Part shown: in pieces, positions 11,987 through 21,944 of the stretch
How positions within the stretch are numbered: position 1 is the stretch's first letter
Layout: each line of letters starts with the position of its first letter
Source: Malurus cyaneus samueli
Taxonomy: Eukaryota > Chordata > Aves > Passeriformes > Maluridae
DNA: 64,000 bases
Assembly: GCA_009741485.1 (NCBI GenBank)
Contig: CM019220.1
Span: 24,952,646 to 25,016,645 of the forward strand
Direction: 5' to 3'
Notes under the pieces: generated by a model
The model's input: only the letters and a program-made list of their open reading frames with translations
Databases searched by the model: none
Told to the model about the DNA's origin: nothing
Position numbers and translations under genes: made by a program

Positions 11987-14900
11987 GGTTGAGTTGGAAA
12001 TGCAGAGCAGCAGACAGGCAGGAAGGATTAGCTGAGAGGTCTTGAGAGTGGTCCTGCTTTCCTGGCCTTTCTTCCCCTTATTTATCCAGTAGTGCTGACG
12101 GCATTGCCTGGATTAGGTGTCAGAAGGAAGAGGTACCTCCCCTTGGCGAGTTCTTTAGCTTTCTTAGGGCAAAGTGACAGGAGGCTCCATGTCTTGATAG
12201 ATATCTTATGATGGCTATTTTTAGGAGGCTGGAGAGGGGCAGGCAGTGACAAGCAGTAAGTTTGATTCATGTCAGCACTTTCTGGGTCCATACCATCAGG
12301 AAGAGATATTCCTTGTCCAGACCTACCAAGACTTCCTTATAGAGAAGGATTCTATTTCTCCAATAAGCTGTAGAGTCAGTGAGCAAAGAGCACTGAGGGT
12401 GAGGTGTGCCACATGTTTGCCCAGTTGGCTGTTTTTACACGTGGCTTGCATGTTGAGATACGGCTGTATGGTCCTTGTATCTTTGCTGGGCTTTGCTCAA
12501 CCCCTTACATGGATAATTCTGTGCCCAACATTAGATGAGTAGTGCTGCTGCCTGTTAGCTCAGTGGGATCCAGTTTTTGGCACTGAGCAGTAAAGTTGCC
12601 TGTCAGCAGAGATTGTATCCTGCTGTGAAGCTCTTTCTCTGCACTGATCATGTTTTCCAAATTTTGAACATATTTAGGGGAAAAACTATCTATGTATTTT
12701 GGAACCAATTGTTTTAAGTTGGTGGCTGATGTGTAGATGTACTCTGTGGGGCAGTAGGAAATCTGTATTCATGGTAGCCTGTGATCTCTAGGATACTCTT
12801 CCTCTGGGGCTGGGGTTAGGCAGGGCACCAGGGTGCTGGGTTTAGAGCTCAGAAGTGGCGCTGTGCAGGTGCTTGTGATGTTCAGGCAAAGAAGAAGCTG
12901 TGGTAGAAACTAAGGAGTCCAATAGGCTTTATGAACTGGAAGGATGGCTGTTCATGCTGGGGAAAGAGGTACTTGCTTTTTGTGTTCAGGGTGGTCATGG
13001 TGGGCCTATATATAGGGAGCAGGAGATAAGAGTCTGCAGCTTCTTCAGCAGCAAAGACCTAGTCCCATTGTGGAGCATCCCCCAAGACCAGGTCAAATAT
13101 CTAAATGGATGTTATGACATGTAAAAGGATTAGCAAACTTTGCTCCAAGCTTCTTCCTTTCCCTGTTGCCTCAAGGGTTTCATGAAGCCAGGGTGGGAAT
13201 AGCCATGTGACAACAGACTCCCAGTTCTTAACTGGAACTCCCTCTTTTAACTTCTGTTGGTTGTCTCTGTTAAGCAGTCACTGCTCCTGGTTTTCTAATG
13301 ATGAGATGTGATTAGTGAGAAAAGCTTTCTCTTGTAACTTGCTTAGTTACCCTGAAGAGAAGCTTAACCTTTGTGATTATGTCTTTTCAGTATATTAAGG
13401 ACTGTCTATGAAAGAATCCAATCCAAGCCGACTTAATTTTACTGTTCAGTTGTTTCTGAACTGAAAAATCAAACTAACTAGATTTGAGATACTAATGTCT
13501 TACCTCCTATTTAAAAACATAAAGGTACAGCTGCAAAGATTTTTCTAAGCTTGCCGTTTTAGCTGGAGAATACACTTTTCAAACAAATTATTTGCATTTT
13601 TTGAAAACATCTAGAAATGTACTGAGTATGAAAAACACTCCACTGACAATCCTTTGCTTCTGGTTGTTGGGATTATTTTATTCTATTGACCTGTGGGAAC
13701 AGGGATGTGTTCATGATGGTGTAGCCACAATCAGGTGTGGCTCATGGAAAGGGGATTGATGTTTTTGCCCTGAATTTGCTAACATAGGTTTAGCACAATG
13801 TAGAGCTCCTGATTTACACTGTCTGGGGCTGGAAATGAAGCAGTGAGTAAGCTCATCAAGATCCTGGCCATCAGTCCTTGTGTGTTCATAGAGGAGGCTT
13901 TGAAAGACTTTGGCAGAGCTGAAACGGTGTCTGGGTGAATGCCGTGTGTTGCTTTTTGTGGAATTTTCCTTCTGTCCTCAGTGCCTTGCTCTCCAGTGCT
14001 GGCAACTGGGAAATGTTCCCCTGAAAACAGAACTGAATTTTTTTATACATATTTTGTTTTTAGGGAAAATTTAGACTCATCTTGAATAGATGAGTTTTAT
14101 GTTTGGCTACAACAAAGCTCATCCCAAAAGATGCCAAGCAGAAAATGACTGGAGTGCATTTTGTTGGGCATAGAAAACTCGTACTTGGATTAATCATCTG
14201 TTTTGAACGTGCTGTCAAATATCTACCAGTTGAGAGGAGTGTACATATAAGCTGATTGTCTTTTGACCATATGAGAGTTTGGCCTAGAGTTCTGATGAGG
14301 AAAGACTAGAGCATCATTTCAGCCCTTCATTTTAGTCCTGATCCTTGAATAAAATCTCATTAGACAGAGTTTTACTGGGGAGGAATATTCTAGCATGGGC
14401 ATGTTACATTCACTTAAGTTAAGAATCATCCTGGAAAAGGCAATAGGTATGTTCGGGGGGTTAAAGTATACTTGCTTCCAGTAAGGGCATCTACAACATG
14501 GCTTAGATGAAAAATATTTCAAATATTCCTTTAAGAAATTAAACTCCTGATTCTATGAGGATTTTTCAGAAAATTAAAAAGGGACTAAGAAGAGTTTTGC
14601 AGTGATCTGGTCTTTGTTCTGATCCTTGCAGTGTTCTCTGCATTATCAAGAGGACACTGTGGGTCTCAAGGCTTTATGGATCTTGATATTTCAGTGAGTT
14701 CAGTTTAAGAAAAAAGGAATGCCCCACCCCTCGCAAAAGAATGAAAGGTTGAAGCAACTGCAGCACTTGGGAAAGACCAGAATGACTTGGATTTCTCTAA
14801 CTTCTTGTAGCCCTTATTTATGGGCAGTTATTATCCAGAAGATTATCTGTGCTGAAGAAAAAGGTGGTATGTTTTGAGTTTTGTTTTTTGTTTATTTTAT

Positions 14901-17900
14901 TCCTTGTCTGTGACCACCTTTGAATACTTCTGTTGCTGGACCCAGTCCCAGTTTTAGGGTAGGCTGGATGGGGTTGTATGCAACTCTTTATCACCAGCTA
15001 AGCAGAGACCCAATCCGCACAAATTTTTATTTCCAAATTATTAACAAAGTTCCTGATTTCCCACTAATGACATGGTTTATGTGCCTTAGGACCCTGAGCT
15101 TTGCAGTGGGGTGCTGTGCTCATCTCTTTAGGTTGGTGGGCATTGGGACTGAGTAAAATTGTGCTGAGGAGCAGTTGCCTTGTGCTCACTGTAACTCTGG
15201 AAAGTTCTGGACAGGATTAAAAGCCCTGGAAAAGGTGCTGCTGAGAGCTAAAGCATTAAGCTGCTCCTTCTTGTTACCTTTTGGATGAATGACAAGAAGT
15301 GAATCATCTTACTAGTTTATTAGAGAGTCACCAGATATTTCAAGGTACTTCTCTTAAAAAGAGACTAAGACATATCAGGTGTCTTGGAAAATCAGAGAGG
15401 AGAAAACTTGAGAGTCTCCTAGGATATTCATTGTGTATTTAGCCTTCTATGCAGGACTAGAGGGATTTTAAAATTTTTTTTTAATAAAGTTAAGCTACAA
15501 CTTTACCTGCAGTGATTCATATGATATTTGCTCCCCATTAAAGTCTTGTCCTTGATCAATACAGCTGCACATCTGTTCTAGCAGACATCACTGAGTGCAG
15601 GATTACACAACTTCCAAACCCCTCTGAAAAGCAGGCTGTCATTTTCCCATCCCTCACATCAGTTCAATAACTTGTGTAATCAATGTCACAGCTTTTAGAG
15701 AGGCTGCTTTTCATTTAAGTAAGAATTAATAGCCTGATGGATTTAGCTTCCTGTTGTGTGAGGCAGAGAAACATTAGAAGCAGAAGAGCTCTTGAGAAAC
15801 TGAGGTCTGTTTTGAGAACAGAGCTGCCTAGAAATACAATTGAAGAAAGAATAAAAACAGCCACCATTAATATAGGAGAGAAAATTGCATGTGTGAGATA
15901 CTATTAGGTTTGAAAGAATAGTTCAAAAATATCTCTGAGCTTGACTTGACTGCAGATTAATTTGACCTTTTTTCTAAGCATTTTGTGTAACTTTCCAGTT
16001 TACATATTTATAAAACTTGTAACTTCATGATTGCTTTACAGCTGTGCAAAAACTTCTGGATGAGCCTTGACATTTAATTAACATGCCCTTCTGAAATGTC
16101 TGGGTGTGATATGTGCTGTATCCCCGTTGATCATATCCTTTTGAATGTATTTCCTTAACTTTGGGGAGAGCCTTCAGTGGTGCTCATTTGTAAAGATGTC
16201 CCTTTTCTAATTGCTTTTAGTTGTACTTGAATGTGTATAATCAAGGGAATACACAAGATTGAGGCTCTGGAGCCCTGCTTTTAGAGGGATTTCTTGTTTT
16301 AACATGCCTCCCAGCGGCACTGAGTACTAATGTAATTTAAACTCTTGCTACTTGACATTTAAGTGCTCTGTGGTAACCATGCAATTGAAAGTGCTTCTTG
16401 GCAGTGGGTAGAAGATGTAATAAAGCCTTAGTGAAATGAGGGCAAATTTCCAGGTTGCATGTTTCATATCTCCTTACAGAAAACTTGTTTCTCTGCTTGT
16501 CATTGGCTAAATTTGTCACCTTCTTCTCGTCTTATGTAAGATTAACTCAAATATCTTGTTACTATCTTTTACAATGTCTCTGTGCTCTGAGGTGGCTTAA
16601 AGGAGTATTTTAGAAATATTGTTGAGTTGTTTTGATGGTAGTAAGGCTCTGCCACACGACTCCTGTTAACACTTGAGCTGTGAGCTCTTAAAATGTTCCA
16701 TTTTCTTTGTGTAATTTGCTTTACATTCCACTGTTCCTACCAAAGTTTGCCATTCCCAAGAGCCTCCAAAAGCTCTAAGTACTCTCTTTTTTTAAATGCT
16801 GCTACAGTTGTGAATTACTAAAAATGGATCTTGCTAAAAAAAATCAATTTTTTTCAAACAATTCTTCCAGTTAACAACATTAAGGAAAACTGTCTACTAA
16901 TATATATGGGCAGCCTCTACTCCTGAGGAACTCCTTCCTTAATAGCAGTTTAGGAAGAAAAGGAGATAAAGTCATTTTGAAACTTTGTAAACAGAACTAA
17001 GCTGTGGTTTTTCTGTTTCCAACAGCGTCCCAAGGGGATGTCTTGATGTGCAGTAGTATGTTGTCCCAGTTGCCTGTCTGGGACACCTTTATGCCATGCC
17101 TTGCCTGTCCTGTGTTTGTCAGCAGCATGGGTGTGGCATGAATGGCGAGGCTCAGAGGCAAGGGCTGTGGCTGGGGCTGTTCCAGGCTGGATCCTGGGTA
17201 GTGCTGTGCCTTGGGTCAAAGCAATAGCAAGAAGCTGATCTGGATGGCATCAGAAAGGCATCTTTACATCTCTTAAGACTGAATTCATAGTGACACTTGT
17301 CCTCTTCCTACCTGTATGGACACTTGGGACTGGTGACCTTGTCCAACAGGTCACCAGTCCTAGGGACTCCTTCTGCTGGAGCTCAATGAGGCATAATCAC
17401 CTGAGCCAAAAGGTCCAAGCAAAAACTGCCATTACCGAGGACAGCCCTTACCACTTGTGAGTGAAGCTACTGTTGACATCCCTGCTCTCATTCCACAGCT
17501 TCATGTGGAGTTTGTCTGCAGCACAACAGCTTTCCGAGTGCTTCAGCTGACATTTGCAGTGCTGCTCACCCTCCAGCCCATGAGCTTTCTGTCAGTGCAT
17601 TTTAGTGAGTTTCTCTCTCTCTGGTTATATCCAAAGCAATGTCTGTTCAGAGATGATCTACTCAAGTAGTGAATATAACAAGAAATAAGGACACTTGGAG
17701 AAACACTTTTTACTGCCTTAAGAGCTCTTCAGGTAAAACCAAACAATTACAGGCTTATTTCCATGCAACAGGCTTTGTCATCATGCATCACACAGTTACA
17801 CAAGATTTTAGCAAGTCTTTACTAGTTGACAGCTTTTAATTATTTTTCTCCTAAACATTTGTGGCTTATCTGCAGTTGGGCATGGCATAATGGATGTTGC

Positions 17901-20900
17901 AGGATTTCAGTCCTGAAAACACCAGTGTGGGAAGCCTGGCATACCCCCAACCTCACTTCCACTGTGGACACTTGGCCAATCTGTCTCCACTTAAGGAAGG
18001 ATGCTCAGCTGTATCCTAAAGTAAAGGACCAGGGTGCTACATGTTCAGATCACCATCTGCACAGCAGAAGCCTATGAAGCACTGCACTCAGTATCTTCAC
18101 CTGCATCCCAAAAAATCCCAGTTAATTTGATGAGTCTGGTCTCTGTCCAAGGGCTGGTTACGTGTGCTGGGAAGCCCCCTTAGATTTCCAGTAGAAAACC
18201 AACATACTTTTCTTGTTGGTAATAGGGACCAAGTTATATGGATTTGTGCAATAGGAAGTTTATCCTTTTCCCACTGCCTCAGATGCAAAACCAAGCATAA
18301 TCCATCTGCATCATCCATGTTTCATCCCAGCTGTTGCAGATGTAGCCCCATAGTAGTGCTTTTCATTAGTTAAACATCTCTTCCTGCTCAGGCTTGTGTG
18401 GGAGAAGAAGGTTGATAAAACAAATATGCTGTCATTTTAAGAGTGTAGTGGGCTACAGTTCTAACTGCAGAATTCCTGGGGGTCTCTTAAAAAATTATCC
18501 ATATGGTAATTTTGATTTTAATCGTAGTTGATTCCTGGTGGTGATTCTCAGCTGCATCCATTGCCCTGTTCTATTCTCAGTTAGTATTTAATCTTTAACT
18601 TTTGTGCCTATGCAAATCCAAGACATGTTAGTAATAAGGAAAATTGGAAATATACATTTGGTCTGGAAAGGCTTGTGCAAAGCAGTTTGAATTTTTATGC
18701 TGCTTCCTGAGAAGAGGGAAAGAAGTCTTCACATTTCCATTTAAAACCAAACTTTTTCTCCCTGCTTTGACACTGTGGTTTTTATGCTGTAAGCTGTAAG
18801 AGGGCTGAGTTTAGAGATTTGAGTCTTAACCAGCTGGGTATTCCTGTTACTCAGTTTTATAGTCAATAGATATTACTCAAAAATAGAAAATCTTTAATCT
18901 TTGGCACTAGTAAACCACCAAATATTTGCTCTAATTGGGTTAATGTCAAGAGATGGATAAAGAACAGAAAAGAGTGAATGGCCTGTCACAACTTTATCAC
19001 ATGTTTCTGATGGTTATAGACAAACCTGGCTTGAGACCTCTTAAGGATGGGGGAAAAAAGAACCAAAATTGCAAAATGTGTACCCCAAAAAGTTCAGAAA
19101 ACCAGACTCCCCGAAGATGGGCCAAGAAGGGCATCTGAGTGGAGAGCTACTACCAAGAGAACCACTTCTCTTATTTGTAAACCACCATGTTTGGTTTGGA
19201 GACTATTAAGACTACTGATGCCAACTGAGAATGAAATGCACTAACAAATGTGGCTTATTTGGCTTCTGTAAGCCCTGGTTAGGCACCTCTGCCCTTACCC
19301 ATCCCAGCTGTAACAAGGGGCTTGGATGTGTCTTTATAAAAGCTCACAAAGCCTTTCTATGTGTTTACCTGCTGTATGGCTCCCCAAATCATTGTGACAC
19401 TGCAGCCAAGCATTCCCAGTCACCTCCCTTGAGTAGCAAGCTCTGGCATGGCTGCTAATTCCCTGAGGAGTGGAGCACAGCCCAGCTGATCCCCTCGTTC
19501 AAAGTGCTGTAGCTTTTGTCTCTATGTCTGGTAAATCACTGCAAAGAGCCTGGGTCAGGACTTTCACTGAGTACCTGTCAAAAGCTTAGTTTTAAGTACT
19601 CCCTGGCTCCAAAGTTTTGCTGGAAATGGTGCTGTACCTTTTCTCATGCTGAGACTTTTCTGGTTGAGTGTAAGGACTGAGAAAGAATTGAGGGACTGGG
19701 CTAAGACTTAGAAAGCTTTGATTCCTGTCTCTGCCACATATCCCTGGCAAATCACTTGCAACATGAAATTGTTTCCCTTCACTGCCTGAACTCTCAAAAT
19801 GTAAAAAGTAGTAACCCAGAGAGGCTGTTTGGGATCCTGGAAGAAGAAATTTTGTCTGATACCTTTCAAAAGGAAGTCTCCCTACTATCAGTCTGAATAT
19901 GACAAAATCTGGAGAGTTCTCTCTGTTCTACCAGTGTATATTTCATGCTGCTATTTCCTTTGGGTAAAGGAGTGAACTGAAAAGATTCCTCAGAATGCAA
20001 TCTGACATTTTTTAGCTGATAATATATTATTTATGTAAAGATAGATTAGTTAGGTTCAACCGAGTTCAAAATTCTATTTTCTCCTAATGAATTGGACATA
20101 GAAAGCCATCAAATCATTAGTCAATAATCAAAGTTATTTAGCAGAAAATCTAATTTGGTTCCCCATCATCTAGTGCAATGTGAGGCCTAATCTACTTTTT
20201 AAGACAATGTACTCAAAACTAGTGAGTTTTTCATGTACTCTTCAAGATCAGTGTAAGTATTTAAAATACCTTTTTTCCCACTTGTCAATGGCTTCAGCTT
20301 CAGTCTTACAAGAAGGTTCATACTCTTTTAGAAAAATACTGGCTACTAATGGGGAAAATTAAAGTAAACTTGGAGAAATTTCACTAAATGGCTTAAGATC
20401 TCAGGATTATATGCATTAAAATTGAAATGATTGAAATACAATTCATCATGCATAGGTTCTATTAAAGTCTTTGTCCTTCTTTTACCCATAATAGGTATGA
20501 TTCTTTATGTAGAATTTAGCAAATTTGTCCTGAGACCAATCAGCTTGTCAGGTAGGTGCAGAATAACTATTTATAGTCCTACCCAGAGAAAATAGTCTGT
20601 CTCTTCATCTCTCAACTGCTTAACCACCCTCTCCTGTTTCCTAAATAAAGAATCTCTCAAAATGGAGTTTTTCTTCAAAGGGTCAGGGCAACAGCCAGTG
20701 ATGCTGGTTGACATGCAAATCATGTCTAAAGACATTATGAGAACAAATGGCAGTGCAGTCAGAGGGGAACCTCCAAAATACTCTTCCTCTTTGTTGCTTT
20801 CAATTTGTGGCAATTACAAATTGTGAGCCAACATATAAAGGTAAGAGGAAATCACTTGAAATGTTTTCATCCATGGTTTACTTGCTCATGATCACATCAA

Positions 20901-21666
20901 TGTTTGTTGTACAGTGCAAATAAAAAGAAAAGAGGCAAAATTGCCAAATCTGTGTTTTAAACTATTTTGTTTTGTTTCTTCTGAAGATGAGTCATACTGA
21001 TCTCAAAGCACATGACCAAAGGGTCATCAAGTGGTTTAAAATTTTGGAAAAGGATTTGTGGTTAAACTGTAAAAGACTGGTTTTAGTACAGTGCTATGGG
21101 AGAACATTGTATTTCAAGTTTCACTAACCCCTTTCCTGTCTTCATGTACCTACTCTAGGTTTTTTTGGAGGGGAGCCTTTTTGTTGTGATTCTTTCAAAT
21201 TTATCTTTACTGAATGGGTAAGACTGATACCAATTGGGTAAAAAGTTCTGAGGTCCACACTTGTGGGGTGATCTCAAGCACACTCCTTTGGCACAACATT
21301 CCAACATACTTTGGCATCCCCAGGCTTCACTCCTGTGTTAAATCATGCACCATGCCTTACACCCAATAACAACTAGAACAGTCAAAAGCTCAAGCAGGTC
21401 AGCAAATCCATCGGCTGAGGTTACTCATTCATTTCCTTGCAGACCCCAAACCGGAACCAAACACACGCAATGCTTCTCTGCAGCTCTCAGCCAGGACTCT
21501 GCTAGGTTTCCCCTGTGGGCCCATGATCAGCACACGCTTGCCCGTTTACCTTGATGCTCTTGAGGTCGATGGCAGGTTCTTTGGGCTTGGCTGGCGCAGG
21601 TGCTGGTGCTGGTGCAGGCGCTGGTGCGGCTGCCGCTGGTTTCTTTACGTCCTTCTTTGGTGCCAT
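5646..21666 (-). CDS. MYL1: MYL1 long isoform LC1f: fast skeletal muscle essential myosin light chain 1
   Basis: Essential (alkali) light chain that wraps the lever arm of fast skeletal myosin heavy chain in the sarcomere. Coding exons, in transcript order: 21550-21666, 10907-10934, 7673-7816, 6736-6909, 6160-6237, 5646-5674. They total 570 nt, giving 189 aa plus stop, close to the usual 190-194 aa. Every junction is GT-AG and in frame. The N-terminus [10 protein letters not shown] is followed by an Ala-Pro tract (residues 11-26), the actin-contacting extension specific to LC1-type chains. Degenerate EF-hand loops follow: [12 protein letters not shown] at about 58-69 and [12 protein letters not shown] at about 135-146. 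The C-terminus reads [12 protein letters not shown]1 is preferred over MYL3 or MYL4 because of the APKKDVKKP start, the [13 protein letters not shown] loop and the [10 protein letters not shown] segment. I recognised the family from memory; the exon joins come from the sequence. The I-L-S-V ending, where family members usually have I-M-S, is the only odd residue noticed. Confidence 0.97.
6160..6237 (-). CDS. MYL1: MYL1 shared exon 7 (78 nt)
   Basis: Acceptor CTCTCAG|GT and donor GAGG|GTAGGT. It encodes [18 protein letters not shown] followed by SNGCINYE, the last EF-hand region. The 78-nt length fits the family gene structure. Confidence 0.97.
6736..6909 (-). CDS. MYL1: MYL1 shared exon 6 (174 nt)
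   Basis: Acceptor TTTTTTCCAG|AG and donor CTGG|GTAAGG. It encodes [16 protein letters not shown], then the [19 protein letters not shown] stretch and [12 protein letters not shown]. This includes the most canonical remaining EF-hand loop of the protein. The 174-nt size is typical of the family. Confidence 0.97.
7673..7816 (-). CDS. MYL1: MYL1 shared exon 5 (144 nt)
   Basis: Acceptor CCCTTGCAG|AC and donor GAGG|GTAAGT. It encodes the first EF-hand-like helix-loop-helix (FKEAFLLFD, then [13 protein letters not shown]) and the segment [20 protein letters not shown]. The 144-nt size matches the vertebrate alkali light chain exon. Shared by both isoforms. Confidence 0.97.
9531..9590. repeat. T-rich / (TTTG)n simple repeat
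   Basis: Runs of T interrupted by several TTTG units and ending in a T run of about 19. Low-complexity sequence inside a MYL1 intron, likely variable in length. Confidence 0.9.
9692..9731. repeat. Two-copy 20-bp tandem duplication
   Basis: Two adjacent 20-bp copies beginning AAATAGTT and ending TTTGTTCAGT differ at a single base (A versus G at unit position 9). The near identity implies a recent local duplication. Confidence 0.9.
10907..10934 (-). CDS. MYL1: MYL1 exon 4, LC1f-specific mini-exon (28 nt)
   Basis: Acceptor CCAACAG|ATC and donor GATG|GTAAGTT. It encodes IEFSKEQQD plus one base, completed to Asp by the shared exon. It is the counterpart of the LC3f mini-exon 249 bp away and ends in the same phase, so either can join the shared exon but both together would shift the frame. 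Confidence 0.94.
11184..11208 (-). CDS. MYL1: MYL1 exon 3, LC3f-specific mini-exon (25 nt)
   Basis: Acceptor CTGCAG|TCC and donor AATG|GTAAGTG. It encodes SFSADEIN plus the first base of the next codon, which the shared exon completes as Asp. The acceptor is preceded by a pyrimidine tract (TTTTTCTCCC). It is too short for gene finders and was found by reading the LC3f N-terminus in the minus strand. Confidence 0.93.
11984..12055 (-). CDS. MYL1: MYL1 exon 2, LC3f first exon (5' UTR plus Met codon)
   Basis: Only 11984-11986 is coding: CAACC-ATG immediately followed by the donor GTGGGTGC. The rest is about 65-70 nt of inferred 5' UTR. The upper limit is a guess placed about 30 nt downstream of the TATA-like ATAAATAA at 12078-12085. 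A single-codon coding exon matches the known LC3f gene structure. Confidence 0.85.
12078..12085 (-). promoter_or_regulatory. MYL1: LC3f promoter TATA-like box
   Basis: The minus strand reads GGATAAATAAGGGG about 95 bp upstream of the LC3f ATG, so transcription should begin near 12050. The position relative to the single-codon exon and the muscle-gene context support a TATA box. The exact start site is inferred. Confidence 0.7.
12215..12224. promoter_or_regulatory. Consensus MEF2 site upstream of LC3f
   Basis: CTATTTTTAG fits the MEF2 consensus YTA(A/T)4TAR exactly. It lies about 130 bp upstream of the LC3f TATA-like box, a typical spacing for a muscle promoter. Function is inferred from match and position only. 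Confidence 0.55.
17327..17360. repeat. Perfect 13-bp inverted repeat (hairpin)
   Basis: GGACTGGTGACCT and AGGTCACCAGTCC flank the 8-nt loop TGTCCAAC. In RNA the stem could extend about four more pairs with wobbles. It lies in MYL1 intron 1. It is shorter than a typical miRNA precursor stem, so no function is assigned. Confidence 0.9.
20567..20576. promoter_or_regulatory. Consensus MEF2 site in MYL1 intron 1
   Basis: CTATTTATAG is a palindromic exact match to CTA(A/T)4TAG, about 1 kb downstream of exon 1. A CCAAT-like ACCAAT is at about 20535, and a CAAATG E-box and an ATGCAAAT octamer lie about 140-180 bp further on. This may be an intronic muscle enhancer. It rests on motif matches alone. 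Confidence 0.4.
21550..21666 (-). CDS. MYL1: MYL1 exon 1, LC1f start
   Basis: 117 coding nt, 39 codons, phase 0 at the donor (AAG|GTAAAC). The ATG is followed by GCACC, and the reading begins [10 protein letters not shown]. Residues 11-14 are alanines and 15-26 are six Pro-Ala pairs. The GC-rich hexamer-like repeat that encodes them also produces misleading Gly-Ala open frames on the other strand. Confidence 0.97.
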
Positions 21667-21840
21667 TTCTTGTTGCTTAAACTGGAAAGTAAAAGTGCCC
21701 TTAAAAAAAAAGTTAAAAAAAAAAATCAAAACAAAATCAAAAACAACTTAACAAGTGATTCCTAGAAGAGGAGCAGTGGTCAGAATGAGCTACAGCCTGT
21801 GCCCTGGAGGTGGACCCGATGTGCTAAACCCTGTAAGGGC

Positions 21841-21850
21841 ATATATATAT
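21841..21850 (-). promoter_or_regulatory. MYL1: Candidate LC1f TATA box
   Basis: The minus strand reads ATATATATATGCCC about 175 bp upstream of the LC1f ATG. A start site about 30 bp downstream would give a 5' UTR of roughly 150 nt containing two long T runs. Alternatively, an unseen 5' UTR intron ends at TTTACTTTCCAG, 15 nt before the ATG. I favour the single-exon reading, without certainty. Confidence 0.45.
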
Positions 21851-21934
21851 TTCACTTAGTGCCTCATACAGTCCTGACACATGCAGCTGGATTGGATAGC
21901 TTGATAATCAAGGGGGATGTCATTCCAGCTAGAG

Positions 21935-21944
21935 CTATAAATGG
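21935..21944. promoter_or_regulatory. MEF2/CArG-like element upstream of LC1f
   Basis: CTATAAATGG lies about 90 bp upstream of the candidate TATA box. It differs by one base from both the MEF2 consensus (ending TAG) and a CArG box (starting CC). Such elements are common in muscle promoters; this one is only a near match. Confidence 0.35.

Larger units (their letters stand above)
12056..21549 (-). other. MYL1: MYL1 intron 1 (LC1f) and LC3f upstream region
   Basis: About 9.5 kb separating the two MYL1 promoters. It holds the LC3f promoter elements near 12.08-12.23 kb, a perfect inverted repeat at 17327-17360, and a MEF2 consensus at 20567. No further coding exon is seen on either strand; the open frames are short and unrecognised. 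Confidence 0.8.

Noticed and set aside
18950..19400. Region with TATAAAA-like and retroelement-like look
   Set aside because: No terminal repeats, primer-binding site or recognisable protein; a decayed LTR fragment cannot be shown by eye.
21523..21765. Gly/Ala/Cys-rich plus-strand frames opposite MYL1 exon 1
   Set aside because: Antisense shadow of the Ala-Pro coding repeat.
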